A stretch of DNA of 8,505 nt from Pseudomonadota bacterium (GCA_015222595.1 JADFVP010000244.1:1-8505), one strand, 5' to 3'; counted from the first letter of the stretch, positions 1 to 7,387 are shown. Notes: generated by a model from the sequence alone, not told the origin. Translations and numbers: made by a program.

Positions 1-4
1 CTAT

Positions 5-481
5 TTATGTGAAGCGTTTGCGGCCCCACATGTAATTTACCATCTCGATGTAGCGCGAGTTCATGCCGCGCACTATAGAGTGAATGGTGAAGATAATGTT
101 GCGCATCATCTTATAGACTATTCTCGGATGCGTCTCAACAATCTTTTCAAAATCGTCTCTGTGTATTACATACGTCTCAACAGAGGTGAGCGCTACCATC
201 GTAGCCGAGTGGGGCCTTCCGTCGAGAAAACTCATCTCTCCGAAGATCTCTCCGTCCTTTAAAAGAGTCAGCGTAAACAGCTCACCGTCGGGAGCTTCCC
301 TACAGGCCTTTACTTCGCCCTTCTTTATAATGTAGATCGACTCTCCGTCTTCGCCGTCTCTGAATATCGTATCGCCCTGCTTGAAGCTCTTCTTGCTCGT
401 TATATCCGCAATTACCTTTACCTCGTCGTTGTCGAGGTCGTTGAAGAACTGCTGCTCTCTTAATAATTCAAGGTCTATCAT
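5..481 (-). CDS. Stand-alone cyclic-nucleotide-binding-domain protein (Crp/cNMP fold, no DNA-binding domain)
   Basis: A 158-residue protein made almost entirely of one cNBD beta-roll: an N-terminal helix (residues 1-20), the roll (about 30-107) and C-terminal helices (about 108-145) with a short basic tail. The phosphate-binding cassette is visible as FGEMSFLDGRPHSATMVA (residues 80-97). The Gly-Glu pair (81-82) is kept, but the Arg that normally grips the cyclic phosphate is His91. No helix-turn-helix follows, so it is not a Crp-type transcription factor; a role as a ligand sensor or protein partner is inference. The longest frame starts at a GTG at 493, but I choose the ATG at 481: GGAGG lies at 491-487 with a 5-base spacer, and the GTG would sit at the Shine-Dalgarno itself. 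It lies 50 bases after nuoG on the same strand, so co-transcription is likely. The gene stops 4 bases from the window edge. The fold is clear; ligand and target are unknown. Confidence 0.9.
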   Translation of the reverse strand: MIDLELLREQQFFNDLDNDEVKVIADITSKKSFKQGDTIFRDGEDGESIYIIKKGEVKACREAPDGELFTLTLLKDGEIFGEMSFLDGRPHSATMVALTSVETYVIHRDDFEKIVETHPRIVYKMMRNIIFTIHSIVRGMNSRYIEMVNYMWGRKRFT

Positions 482-485
482 GACT

Positions 486-491
486 ACCTCC
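486..491 (-). promoter_or_regulatory. Ribosome binding site of the cNBD gene
   Basis: GGAGGT on the minus strand, ending 4 bases before the ATG at 481 (5 bases from the GGAGG core). It is the strongest Shine-Dalgarno match near this gene and decides the start: the alternative GTG at 493 overlaps it and has no comparable site of its own. Confidence 0.75.
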
Positions 492-520
492 ACTCCCTGT
501 CAGGGGCCCTCTACATAATC

Positions 521-541
521 AAAAAAAAGCATTAGCTTCTT
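521..541 (-). terminator. Weak terminator-like stem with T run at the nuoG stop
   Basis: On the minus strand AAGAAGC (541-535) can pair with GCTTTTT (530-524) around a TAAT loop that includes the nuoG stop codon, giving 7 pairs with one G-U. The descending arm is part of an uninterrupted run of eight T (528-521). The geometry resembles an intrinsic terminator, but the stem is AU-rich and short. It could at most reduce read-through into the cNBD gene. Low confidence as a working terminator. Confidence 0.25.
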
Positions 542-3072
542 GCGATCTTCACACTTGCAACCGACTCGCCGTGCTTGAAGAACTTGTGCACCAGTACGTC
601 ATTAAAGTTTTCCGCTATAAAGGCCATGCCGTTTACGCTGCCCTTGCGAACCTTGAGCGTGAGGTCTGCCGTGTAGCGGCTGCCTGCAACTGTTACAGTG
701 TCACCGGTCGAGAGCCCAAGCCTGTCGGCATCTTCGGAACTCAACTCTACTATCGCGCCCTTAACAAAACCGTCGAGTATCTCGCTCCTGAGCGTCAGAC
801 GGCCCGAATGGTATAAGTGATTTCCCGTTACGAGCGTAAAGCCAGCCGGCCCCTCTCCTGCAATCGTTGCAGCCGCAGAGCCAGCTACGGTTGCCACAGC
901 AATGCTCGCCGAAGCCGAACCAACTAAAGAACCCTTGTTATCAAGATCGTTAAAGGTGTTCTTCTTGTTGTTAAAAGAGAGATCTACGCTAGCGTAGGAA
1001 GTAACCTCTGCTCTTATGTCGCCAAAGACTCCTGCCGCCTTCTGTGCGGGGGTCTCTTCTGTTCCGGAAATAATATTGTGGATGGTAGAGATGATCTCAA
1101 GGTCGCTCTTTGCCGAACCCGGGCCCTTAAGGAGCCTGTTGATCGACTGTACCCTGCCCTCCTGATTCGTATAAGTACCGTCCTTCTCCGCAAACGTTAC
1201 TCCCGGCAACACAACGTCGGCCATAGCTGCGGTCTCGGTCATAAAGGTATCCTGGACGATAACGAAACGCGCCTTATCTACGGCGTCTCTGGCGAAGTTT
1301 CCTTCTCCGTAGTCGATGACCGGGTTCTCTCCGGCGATATAGAGCGCGTCCATCTGTCCGGCTGAAGCGGCATCCATCATACCGGCAAAGCCGAGGCCTT
1401 TGGTGTCTGTAGAGGAGTACGCTGTGCCCAGATTCGGGTGCGCGCCCATCTCCCACGCGCCACGCTGATTGCATCTATCGAGCACGGGAACCACGGTAAC
1501 CGTCTTGCCCACACCGCGTAACACTTCTGTAAAGAGCGCAAGATTGGCCGAGCCTTCCGGGAACCTCAAGAACTCTGTTCCGGCGATTATACCTACAGAC
1601 TCAGACGAACCGAGCCTTGAGACAAGTTCCTCTATCTCTTTGCGGTTCAGTCCCGCGCTTGTTGCTAAAGAGTCTACGCCAATGCCCTTTATGGTGCCGA
1701 GCCCTGCCTGAACATCGGAGTTGCCTGCGAGCTTATCCGCTCCGCTATCTGCAAGTATGAGAGCCGTTGCGCCGAGCAAAGAGCCTTCTGCGGCAGGAGC
1801 GTGCCTGAGCGTGATGGAAGCCGAAGAGTCTAGCTTCATTGCTCTTGAAGAGGCTATAGCCACCCGCACTCCGTTTGCGTTCGTAATGCGTCGCACTATG
1901 TAGTCGACAACAGGATTTTCGTCCGAGAGCTGCGTGCCTACAACGAGCACGGTGTCTGAGGCCATAACGTCAAAGAGAGATGCTCCGCCTTCTGGCATGG
2001 AGGTTGCCGCCGCAAAACCCTCTACCGCCTCCGGAGTCCAACGCATAGAAGAGTCTACGTTGCTGCTGCCGAGCGAGCCCTTGAAAAGTTTACTGAAGAG
2101 GAATATCTCTTCGTTCGTCATTCTAGCAGAGATCAGCCCGCCGATGCGCTCAGGAGCACAGCCTTTGAGCCCGCGCTCTACAGCGCTGAAGGCCTCTTCC
2201 CATGTGGCCGGTTCGAGCTTGCCGTACTTCTTGACCATCGGTGTGGTCAGTCTCTCTTCTTTATTCACAATGTCGTATCCGAAGCGGCCACGAGCACAGA
2301 GCGTTTCGCTGTTGAGCCCTACGCCGAGCTGCGCCCTGCTTCTTACAAGCGTTCCGTCGCGCTCTTCTATTACTATGCGGCAGCCTGTGGCGCAGTAGGT
2401 GCAGATAGAGTCGGCACTCGTTAAATCCCACGAACGTGACGTATACCTGTACGGGCGGCGCATAAAGCAGCCTACCGGGCAGACCTCTATGCAGTTACCG
2501 CAGTGGTCGCAGTCGAGGAACGTCTTCTGGAAACTTGTCTCTTCCTGATGGATGCCGCGCCCTATGGAGCCTAAGACCCCGACGCCGACGATCTCTTTAC
2601 AGACGCGTACGCACTTGGTGCACTGAACGCATCTGTTGGAGTTCTTTATAATGACCGGGCTGAGCGCATAATCTTTCTCGTGGTGCGTATGCTTCGGCTC
2701 GGCGTGGCGACCAGTGCGGGGGCCGTGTTTAAAGACCATGTCCTGAAGTTCGCACTCTCCGCCCTTGTCGCAGACAGGACAGTCGAGCGCGTGGTCGGTC
2801 AGCAGGAACTCGAGCATCGAGGAGCGCGCGGAGACGACGGTCGGCGAGTCGGTAAGAATACTCATGCCGTCCATCACAGGGGTGATACAGGAGGGCTGAA
2901 GCTTCTTCTGTCCCTCTATCTCAATCAAGCACATCCTGCACGAACCGATGCCCATAAGGTCGGCCTGGTAGCAGAAGGTGGGGATGTCGTGTCCCAGATC
3001 CCTTGCAGCGTCGAGTATCAGCGTTCCCGCCTCTACCTCAACCTCTTTTCCATTTATCTTTACGTTAGCCAT
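532..3072 (-). CDS. nuoG: NADH-quinone oxidoreductase subunit G (iron-sulfur chain subunit)
   Basis: Largest peripheral-arm subunit of complex I; it relays electrons from the NuoE/F module towards NuoB. The 846 residues are within the family range. Domains in order: a 2Fe-2S ferredoxin domain with Cys34, 45, 48 and 62; the NuoG-specific His94-x3-Cys98-x2-Cys101-x5-Cys107 4Fe-4S motif; two CxxCxxCxxxC sets (Cys148/151/154/158 and Cys188/191/194/198); then Cys224/227/231 and Cys259. That last set has the spacing of the extra N7 cluster known from E. coli and Thermus, inherited from molybdopterin oxidoreductases. The molybdopterin-oxidoreductase-like body follows (about 275-690), then a low-complexity Ala/Ser/Gly linker (about 712-742) and a C-terminal dinucleotide-binding-like domain (about 745-846). 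ATG start at 3072 with a modest AGGA upstream. It lies 63 bases after nuoF. The function call is firm. Confidence 0.97.
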   Translation of the reverse strand: MANVKINGKEVEVEAGTLILDAARDLGHDIPTFCYQADLMGIGSCRMCLIEIEGQKKLQPSCITPVMDGMSILTDSPTVVSARSSMLEFLLTDHALDCPVCDKGGECELQDMVFKHGPRTGRHAEPKHTHHEKDYALSPVIIKNSNRCVQCTKCVRVCKEIVGVGVLGSIGRGIHQEETSFQKTFLDCDHCGNCIEVCPVGCFMRRPYRYTSRSWDLTSADSICTYCATGCRIVIEERDGTLVRSRAQLGVGLNSETLCARGRFGYDIVNKEERLTTPMVKKYGKLEPATWEEAFSAVERGLKGCAPERIGGLISARMTNEEIFLFSKLFKGSLGSSNVDSSMRWTPEAVEGFAAATSMPEGGASLFDVMASDTVLVVGTQLSDENPVVDYIVRRITNANGVRVAIASSRAMKLDSSASITLRHAPAAEGSLLGATALILADSGADKLAGNSDVQAGLGTIKGIGVDSLATSAGLNRKEIEELVSRLGSSESVGIIAGTEFLRFPEGSANLALFTEVLRGVGKTVTVVPVLDRCNQRGAWEMGAHPNLGTAYSSTDTKGLGFAGMMDAASAGQMDALYIAGENPVIDYGEGNFARDAVDKARFVIVQDTFMTETAAMADVVLPGVTFAEKDGTYTNQEGRVQSINRLLKGPGSAKSDLEIISTIHNIISGTEETPAQKAAGVFGDIRAEVTSYASVDLSFNNKKNTFNDLDNKGSLVGSASASIAVATVAGSAAATIAGEGPAGFTLVTGNHLYHSGRLTLRSEILDGFVKGAIVELSSEDADRLGLSTGDTVTVAGSRYTADLTLKVRKGSVNGMAFIAENFNDVLVHKFFKHGESVASVKIARS

Positions 3073-3135
3073 TGTTCCTGTTTCTGGTTGCTCTGTTCTT
3101 TTTTGCTCTGCTTTATTACTCTGATTGACAGATGC

Positions 3136-4416
3136 CTACTCGTCGTCCGAACCCACCATGCACTTTTTGTGCTCCACATGGTAGACGAACTCTTCTCTAA
3201 AGTGCTTGAGCGCGCCGCGAAGCGCCATTACGGCTCCGTCGCCAAGCGGGCAGAAGGTGCGTCCAAAAATATTGTCGCAGAGGCTCTCTAAAAGTTCTAC
3301 GTCTCCGGGCCTGCCCTCGCCGTGCTCCATTCTGTGCAGCACTTTGGTCTGCCACGAAGTACCCTCTCTGCAAGGCGTGCACTTGCCGCATGACTCGTGA
3401 GAGAAGAACCTGCTGGTAATATAGGCGACCTTGACCATACAGGTGCCCTCTTCCATTACCATTACCGCGCTCGACCCGAGCATTGTGCCTTTTGCAGCCA
3501 TGGAGTCGAAGTCCATCGGAGTATCTAAATCGGCCTCAATCAGCATCGGAGCGCTTACGCCTCCGGGTATTACAGCCTTGATCGGCTTCGACCCGCGCAT
3601 GCCGCCGCAGTGGTCGTAAATCAGTTCTCTTAAAGGCACTCCCATCGGCAATTCATAGAGACCCGGCTTCTTTACATGGCCGCTGACTCCGCAAATCCTC
3701 GTGCCCGGGCTCTTCTCCGGGCCTATAGCGGCAAACCACTCCGGGCCCTTCTCTATAATGGCCGGAATGCAGCCGAGTGTTTCAACGTTATTGATAACGG
3801 TCGGCTTTGCATAGAGCCCTGCGAGCGCCGGAAACGGCGGCTTCTTGCGGGGCTGGCCCCTGCCGCCCTCTAAGGATTCGAGCAGTGCGGTCTCTTCTCC
3901 GCAGATATAAGCGCCAGCGCCTCTGTGTACGTAGAGGTCGAGCGAAAAGTCCGAACCGAAGATATTGCTGCCGAGATAACCCTTCTCATACGCCTCTGTA
4001 ATGGCGTCTTCTAGCTTTGCCGCACCGTACTCGAACTCTCCCCTGATGTAGACATACCCGACAGAAGCGCCAATGGCGTAGCAGGTTATCATCATCCCCT
4101 CAAGAAGAAGGTGGGGGTCTTTGTCCATTATCGCGCGGTCTTTGAAAGTTCCGGGCTCGCCCTCGTCGGCGTTGCAGCAGAGGTACTTCTGTATGGTCGG
4201 ATCCTTGGGAATAAAGCTCCACTTAAGACCCGCCGGGAAACCCGCGCCTCCTCGTCCCCTGAGATTTGAGTCCTTGACCGTCTGTATGATCTGGTCGGGC
4301 TCCATCTTCAGGGCCTTCTGAACTGCAACATAGCCACCGTTGGTGACGTAATTGTCGAGTTTGTAGGCCTCTGGCTTATCTATATTTTTAAGTAGTATCT
4401 TTTCCATATCCGCCAC
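3136..4416 (-). CDS. nuoF: NADH-quinone oxidoreductase subunit F (NADH and FMN binding)
   Basis: Carries the NADH-oxidising site of complex I: it binds NADH and FMN and holds 4Fe-4S cluster N3 in the cytoplasmic arm. Visible motifs are GRGGAGFPAGLKW (54-66), CNADEGEPGTFKDR (81-94), the nucleotide-binding stretch GAGAYICGEETALLESLEG (166-184), and the N3 ligands Cys343/346/349 in SCGKCTPCREG plus Cys389. The 426 residues are normal length. The start is the GTG at 4416: AAGGA at 4425-4421 overlaps the nuoE stop codon and sits 4 bases before it, so translation is probably coupled to nuoE. The in-frame ATG at 4407 (losing three residues) is an alternative with a poorer site. It lies 7 bases after nuoE and its product pairs with NuoE in the NADH dehydrogenase module. 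Confidence 0.97.
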   Translation of the reverse strand: MADMEKILLKNIDKPEAYKLDNYVTNGGYVAVQKALKMEPDQIIQTVKDSNLRGRGGAGFPAGLKWSFIPKDPTIQKYLCCNADEGEPGTFKDRAIMDKDPHLLLEGMMITCYAIGASVGYVYIRGEFEYGAAKLEDAITEAYEKGYLGSNIFGSDFSLDLYVHRGAGAYICGEETALLESLEGGRGQPRKKPPFPALAGLYAKPTVINNVETLGCIPAIIEKGPEWFAAIGPEKSPGTRICGVSGHVKKPGLYELPMGVPLRELIYDHCGGMRGSKPIKAVIPGGVSAPMLIEADLDTPMDFDSMAAKGTMLGSSAVMVMEEGTCMVKVAYITSRFFSHESCGKCTPCREGTSWQTKVLHRMEHGEGRPGDVELLESLCDNIFGRTFCPLGDGAVMALRGALKHFREEFVYHVEHKKCMVGSDDE

Positions 4417-4423
4417 TAAATCC

Positions 4424-4903
4424 TTACGAGCTTGCCCTTAAGTCCGCTAAAATCTTATCGACCTTCTCAACCGTCAGGTTTTCGTAGTAGTCGTCGCCTA
4501 CCTGCATCATCGGCGCTGTGCCGCAAGAGCCGAGACACTCGGCAGTAGAGAGCGTAAACATACCGTCTGCGGTGGTCTCGCCTAAAGTAATACCGAGTTT
4601 TTTCTCCATATGGGAGATCAGGTGCTCTGCACCCATGAGCGAGCACGAAAGGTTCCAGCAGATCTCAATATGGTGGCGCCCTACGGGTTTCTTCCAGTTG
4701 TACATGGTATAGAAACCGGCTACGGCCTGAACCTCGACGGGGTTGACCTCTAAGATCTCTGCGACCGCTTCCATGTCTTCGCGCGTCAGGTTGTTGCCAG
4801 AATCGCGCTGCACAGCCATAAGAGCACCCATCACAGCCGACTTCTTGCTGTGGTAGTTCTTCTGAATCTGCTGAATCTTCTCTAATGTCTTCTCTGTAAG
4901 CAT
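4424..4903 (-). CDS. nuoE: NADH-quinone oxidoreductase subunit E (2Fe-2S subunit)
   Basis: Thioredoxin-like 2Fe-2S subunit (cluster N1a) that partners NuoF in the NADH dehydrogenase module. The 159 residues match the family. The N-terminal helical half (1-70) is followed by the ferredoxin-like half with cluster ligands Cys82 and Cys87 (ICWNLSC) and Cys123 and Cys127 (ECLGSCGTAPMM). ATG start at 4903; the upstream sequence lacks a clear Shine-Dalgarno, unlike nuoA or nuoB, which may mean weaker initiation. It is preceded by a 117-base gap after nuoD that contains a possible internal promoter and followed by nuoF after 7 bases. Its last codons lie within a near-repeat of the nuoA-nuoB gap (4430-4453). 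Confidence 0.96.
   Translation of the reverse strand: MLTEKTLEKIQQIQKNYHSKKSAVMGALMAVQRDSGNNLTREDMEAVAEILEVNPVEVQAVAGFYTMYNWKKPVGRHHIEICWNLSCSLMGAEHLISHMEKKLGITLGETTADGMFTLSTAECLGSCGTAPMMQVGDDYYENLTVEKVDKILADLRASS
4430..4453 (-). repeat. Near-repeat copy B, inside the nuoE 3' end
   Basis: These 24 bases at the end of nuoE all occur in the same order in the nuoA-nuoB gap (7388-7416), which differs by five inserted bases (1+1+3). The uninterrupted shared core is GGACTTAAGG, flanked by ATTTTA upstream and GCAAGC downstream. Here it is coding (…ILADLRAS). Origin and function are unknown. Confidence 0.45.
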
Positions 4904-4933
4904 CTATTATACGATTCCGTAAAAGGTAAAACT

Positions 4934-4962
4934 TTTATAAAAAATGGTTTCCGGCCCAGCAA
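4934..4962 (-). promoter_or_regulatory. Possible internal promoter for nuoEFG
   Basis: In the 117-base nuoD-nuoE gap (4904-5020), the minus strand reads TTGCTG (4962-4957), 17 bases, then TATAAA (4939-4934). Against sigma70 consensus this is 3/6 and 5/6. Transcription would begin near 4927 and give a leader of about two dozen bases before the nuoE ATG. The rest of the gap shows a short TCCGT/ACGGA inverted repeat and nothing else convincing. Candidate only. Confidence 0.3.
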
Positions 4963-5020
4963 TCAAACTCAAGTATGGAACGCTCCGTCTAAGTTACGCC
5001 ACGGACAACTGAGGCCCAGG

Positions 5021-6214
5021 TTACTTGTCACACTCTCCGAAGACAGGGTCTAGGCTTGAGAGCACCGAGATTACGTCGGCAAAGTACCCGCCCTGCGAAA
5101 GCTCGTTCATGGACTGAAGGTTCATGAATGACGGAACCCTCAGTTTAAGCCTGTACGGCTTGGCCGTTCCGTCACTAACTATAAAGACACCGAGTTCACC
5201 CTTCGGGGACTCTATGGCCGAGTAGATCTCGCCCTTGGGAGCGCTAAAACCTTCGGAGACGTACTTGAAGTGGTGGATCAGCGACTCCATGTTGTTATAG
5301 ACCTCTTTCTTTACAGGAGGCACTATCTGCGGATCGTCTACGTTGAACGGCCCGTCCGGCATGCGCTGCAAGCACTGCTCTATTATGCGGACCGACTGGC
5401 GCATCTCGTTTATCCTGACCATGTAACGGTCGAAAGAGTCGCCGTTCTCACCGACAGGCACATCGAAGCTCAAGTCTCCGTACACAAGATACGGCTCGTC
5501 TTTGCGCACATCCCAGTCAACGCCTGTTGCCCTGAGTGACGGGCCGCTGAGTCCCAGGTTAATGGCATCGTCACCTTTAATAACACCAACGTCTTTGTTT
5601 CTGTCGAGCCAGATTCTGTTGCCGGTCAGTATGCCTTCGTACTCGTCTATGCGCTTAGGCATAATGTTCACAAAGTGCTGGCATGCCTCTTTGCACGCGT
5701 CCGTAAAGTCGTACCTGACGCCACCGACCCGTAAGTATGTCAGCGTCAACCGCGCGCCGCAGAGCTGCTCGAATATGTCGAGTATGATCTCGCGCTCGCG
5801 TATCATGTAGAGCAGTATACTCATTGCGCCAAGGTCGACCGCCCATGCGCCCATGCCGAGCAGGTGGCCGGAGATCCGGGACAGCTCGGCTGCGATAACG
5901 CGAATGTACTTGGCCCTCGGAGTAATCTCTATATCCATCAATTTCTCGACGGCAGAGACGTAGGCGAGGTTGTTGCTCATCGCGCACATGTAGTCGAGCC
6001 GGTCGGTATACGGAGTGAACTGGTGGTAGAGGAGGTTCTCGGCAATCTTCTCCGTGCCCCTGTGGAGGTAGCCGATATCGGGCTCTACCTTCAGAACCTT
6101 CTCACCCTTAAGGTCGAGCACAAGATGCAGCACTCCGTGGCTAGACGGATGCTGCGGGCCCATATGCAGGCTGACCTCTTTGGTAGTTATCAGTTCTTCG
6201 TTATTATCCGTCAT
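5021..6214 (-). CDS. nuoD: NADH-quinone oxidoreductase subunit D (49-kDa-type, quinone site)
   Basis: Hydrogenase-large-subunit-like protein that forms the quinone-binding cavity of complex I together with NuoB; the hydrogenase metal ligands are lost in this family. The signature N-terminus HMGPQHPSSHGVLHL (17-30 region), GYLHRGTEKIAEN (48-60) and the C-terminal DPVFGECDK are all present. His26 and Tyr75 lie 49 residues apart, the same spacing as His38 and Tyr87 of Thermus Nqo4, which contact the quinone headgroup. The 397 residues are normal for the unfused subunit. The longest frame begins at TTG 6223, but I place the start at ATG 6214: GGGA lies just upstream, while the TTG has no usable site. 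It follows nuoC after 84 bases and is not fused to it. Confidence 0.96.
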   Translation of the reverse strand: MTDNNEELITTKEVSLHMGPQHPSSHGVLHLVLDLKGEKVLKVEPDIGYLHRGTEKIAENLLYHQFTPYTDRLDYMCAMSNNLAYVSAVEKLMDIEITPRAKYIRVIAAELSRISGHLLGMGAWAVDLGAMSILLYMIREREIILDIFEQLCGARLTLTYLRVGGVRYDFTDACKEACQHFVNIMPKRIDEYEGILTGNRIWLDRNKDVGVIKGDDAINLGLSGPSLRATGVDWDVRKDEPYLVYGDLSFDVPVGENGDSFDRYMVRINEMRQSVRIIEQCLQRMPDGPFNVDDPQIVPPVKKEVYNNMESLIHHFKYVSEGFSAPKGEIYSAIESPKGELGVFIVSDGTAKPYRLKLRVPSFMNLQSMNELSQGGYFADVISVLSSLDPVFGECDK

Positions 6215-6298
6215 CGTTCCCAATTATTCTTTAAAATCAATCCGGTCAATACTAGCCGGTCTTCATACTTCTGAAATGGCCCCAATAAAATCGGCCCC

Positions 6299-6799
6299 TT
6301 ACTCTCGTTCTTCGCCGTTCGGGTTGAACTCGTCTTTGTAGCCGCGAAGAGGATAATCTTTCCTCAGCGGGTAGCCTTCCCAGTCGTCCTCAAGGTAGAT
6401 GCGGCGAAGGTCCGGGTGGTTGTCGAAGACGATGCCGAACATGTCGTACACTTCGCGCTCCGGCCAGTTGGCCCCGCGCCAGATGTCGGTTACCGTAGGT
6501 ATGGACTCTCCGTCGTCGAGCTGAACCTTCACCCTTATGCGTTGCTTGTTCGGTATTGAGTAGAAGACGTAGACTACCTCGAACCTCTTGGTATCGGTAT
6601 TCCTGTCAACGCCCAAAACGTCAACAAGGTAGTTGAAGCCGAGGTCTTTTTCAATTCTCAAATAAGTGCAGAGCGACTTTAAGGAGTTCTTCTTGACGGT
6701 ATGCGTAACATCGCCGCGAAAGGTGTCTGTCGCCGTAATCTCGCCGGAAAAGGCAGTTACAACCTTGTCGACGAGGAGTTTTTCTTTTGCGCTATCCAT
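6299..6799 (-). CDS. nuoC: NADH-quinone oxidoreductase subunit C (30-kDa-type)
   Basis: Small connecting-module subunit that packs against NuoD; it has no cofactor. The family signature fills the C-terminal half: WRGANWPEREVYDMFGI, then the HPDLRRIYLEDDWEGYPLRKDYPL region. With the ATG at 6799 it has 166 residues, typical for an unfused NuoC. This start leaves one base after the nuoB stop. A GTG at 6811 would add four residues and overlap nuoB by 11 bases; neither start has a strong Shine-Dalgarno, so the choice rests on codon type and family length. Either way translation is probably coupled to nuoB. Confidence 0.95.
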   Translation of the reverse strand: MDSAKEKLLVDKVVTAFSGEITATDTFRGDVTHTVKKNSLKSLCTYLRIEKDLGFNYLVDVLGVDRNTDTKRFEVVYVFYSIPNKQRIRVKVQLDDGESIPTVTDIWRGANWPEREVYDMFGIVFDNHPDLRRIYLEDDWEGYPLRKDYPLRGYKDEFNPNGEERE

Positions 6800-6800
6800 C

Positions 6801-7373
6801 TTACTTAACACCCGACTTTCTGTCTTCTATCCCGTACGGGCTCTCTTTTTTGATCTTCTCCATAAGCTCCAGAAAGCCGAAGAGCAGCGCATCCGGGCGC
6901 GGCGGACAGCCCGGCACGTATACGTCTACAGGAATCACAAGATCCGTGCCCTGAACGACCGAGTAGGTGTTGTACGGCCCTCCGGCAGAGGCGCAGCCGC
7001 CCATTGCTATAACCCAGCGCGGCTCAGCCATCTGATCGTAGAGCCTCTTAACGAGCGGGGCCATCTTCTTGGTCATCGTGCCGGCAACTATCATAACGTC
7101 GCTCTGGCGAGGCGTAGGCCTGAAGACTATGCCCATACGGTCGCAGTCGTAACGCGAACATGCGGCGGCTATCATCTCGATTGCGCAGCATGCAAGACCA
7201 AAGGTCAGAGGCCACAGAGATGAGGCGCGGCCCCAGTTGGCGACAGTCTCGGTAACGACATTTTCGCGCACAAGGTCCATCGCCTTGCTCTGCCTTACGA
7301 CCTCGGCAACGTGATCTACCGTGGTAAAGAGGAACGAGTCTTCCATCGAATTTTTTTTCATCATGTCGCTCAT
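6801..7373 (-). CDS. nuoB: NADH-quinone oxidoreductase subunit B (cluster N2 subunit)
   Basis: Holds terminal 4Fe-4S cluster N2, which reduces the quinone; related to the small subunit of NiFe hydrogenases. The cluster ligands are the adjacent Cys62-Cys63 in GLACCAIEM, Cys127 in MGGCASAGGPYNTY and Cys156 in VPGCPPRPDAL. The 190 residues are normal. The ATG at 7373 is supported by AGAAGG at 7385-7380 with a 6-base spacer. Codons 5-8 contain a run of eight A (complement of 7351-7358), a possible slippage spot; an ATG at codon 10 could serve as a back-up start. It lies 44 bases after nuoA and is nearly contiguous with nuoC. Confidence 0.97.
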   Translation of the reverse strand: MSDMMKKNSMEDSFLFTTVDHVAEVVRQSKAMDLVRENVVTETVANWGRASSLWPLTFGLACCAIEMIAAACSRYDCDRMGIVFRPTPRQSDVMIVAGTMTKKMAPLVKRLYDQMAEPRWVIAMGGCASAGGPYNTYSVVQGTDLVIPVDVYVPGCPPRPDALLFGFLELMEKIKKESPYGIEDRKSGVK

Positions 7374-7387
7374 AAGAAACCTTCTGT

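Noticed and set aside
1934..2398. 154-codon plus-strand frame opposite nuoG
   Set aside because: Ser/Pro/Leu-rich translation typical of a reverse-strand shadow; no ribosome binding site or homology signature seen.
2680..3291. 203-codon open frame on the plus strand opposite nuoG and nuoF
   Set aside because: It lies antisense to well-supported Fe-S and NADH-binding domains, spans the intergenic gap, has no recognisable domain, and mirrors the codon pattern of the real genes.
4906..4911. Perfect TATAAT on the minus strand just before the nuoE ATG
   Set aside because: It ends 2 bases before the start codon, so transcription would begin inside or after the ATG, and no acceptable -35 lies 16-18 bases upstream (AAGTTT at 17).
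6245..6250. TTGACC, a near-consensus -35, in the nuoC-nuoD gap
   Set aside because: No acceptable -10 hexamer occurs 16-18 bases downstream (best is TAATTG).
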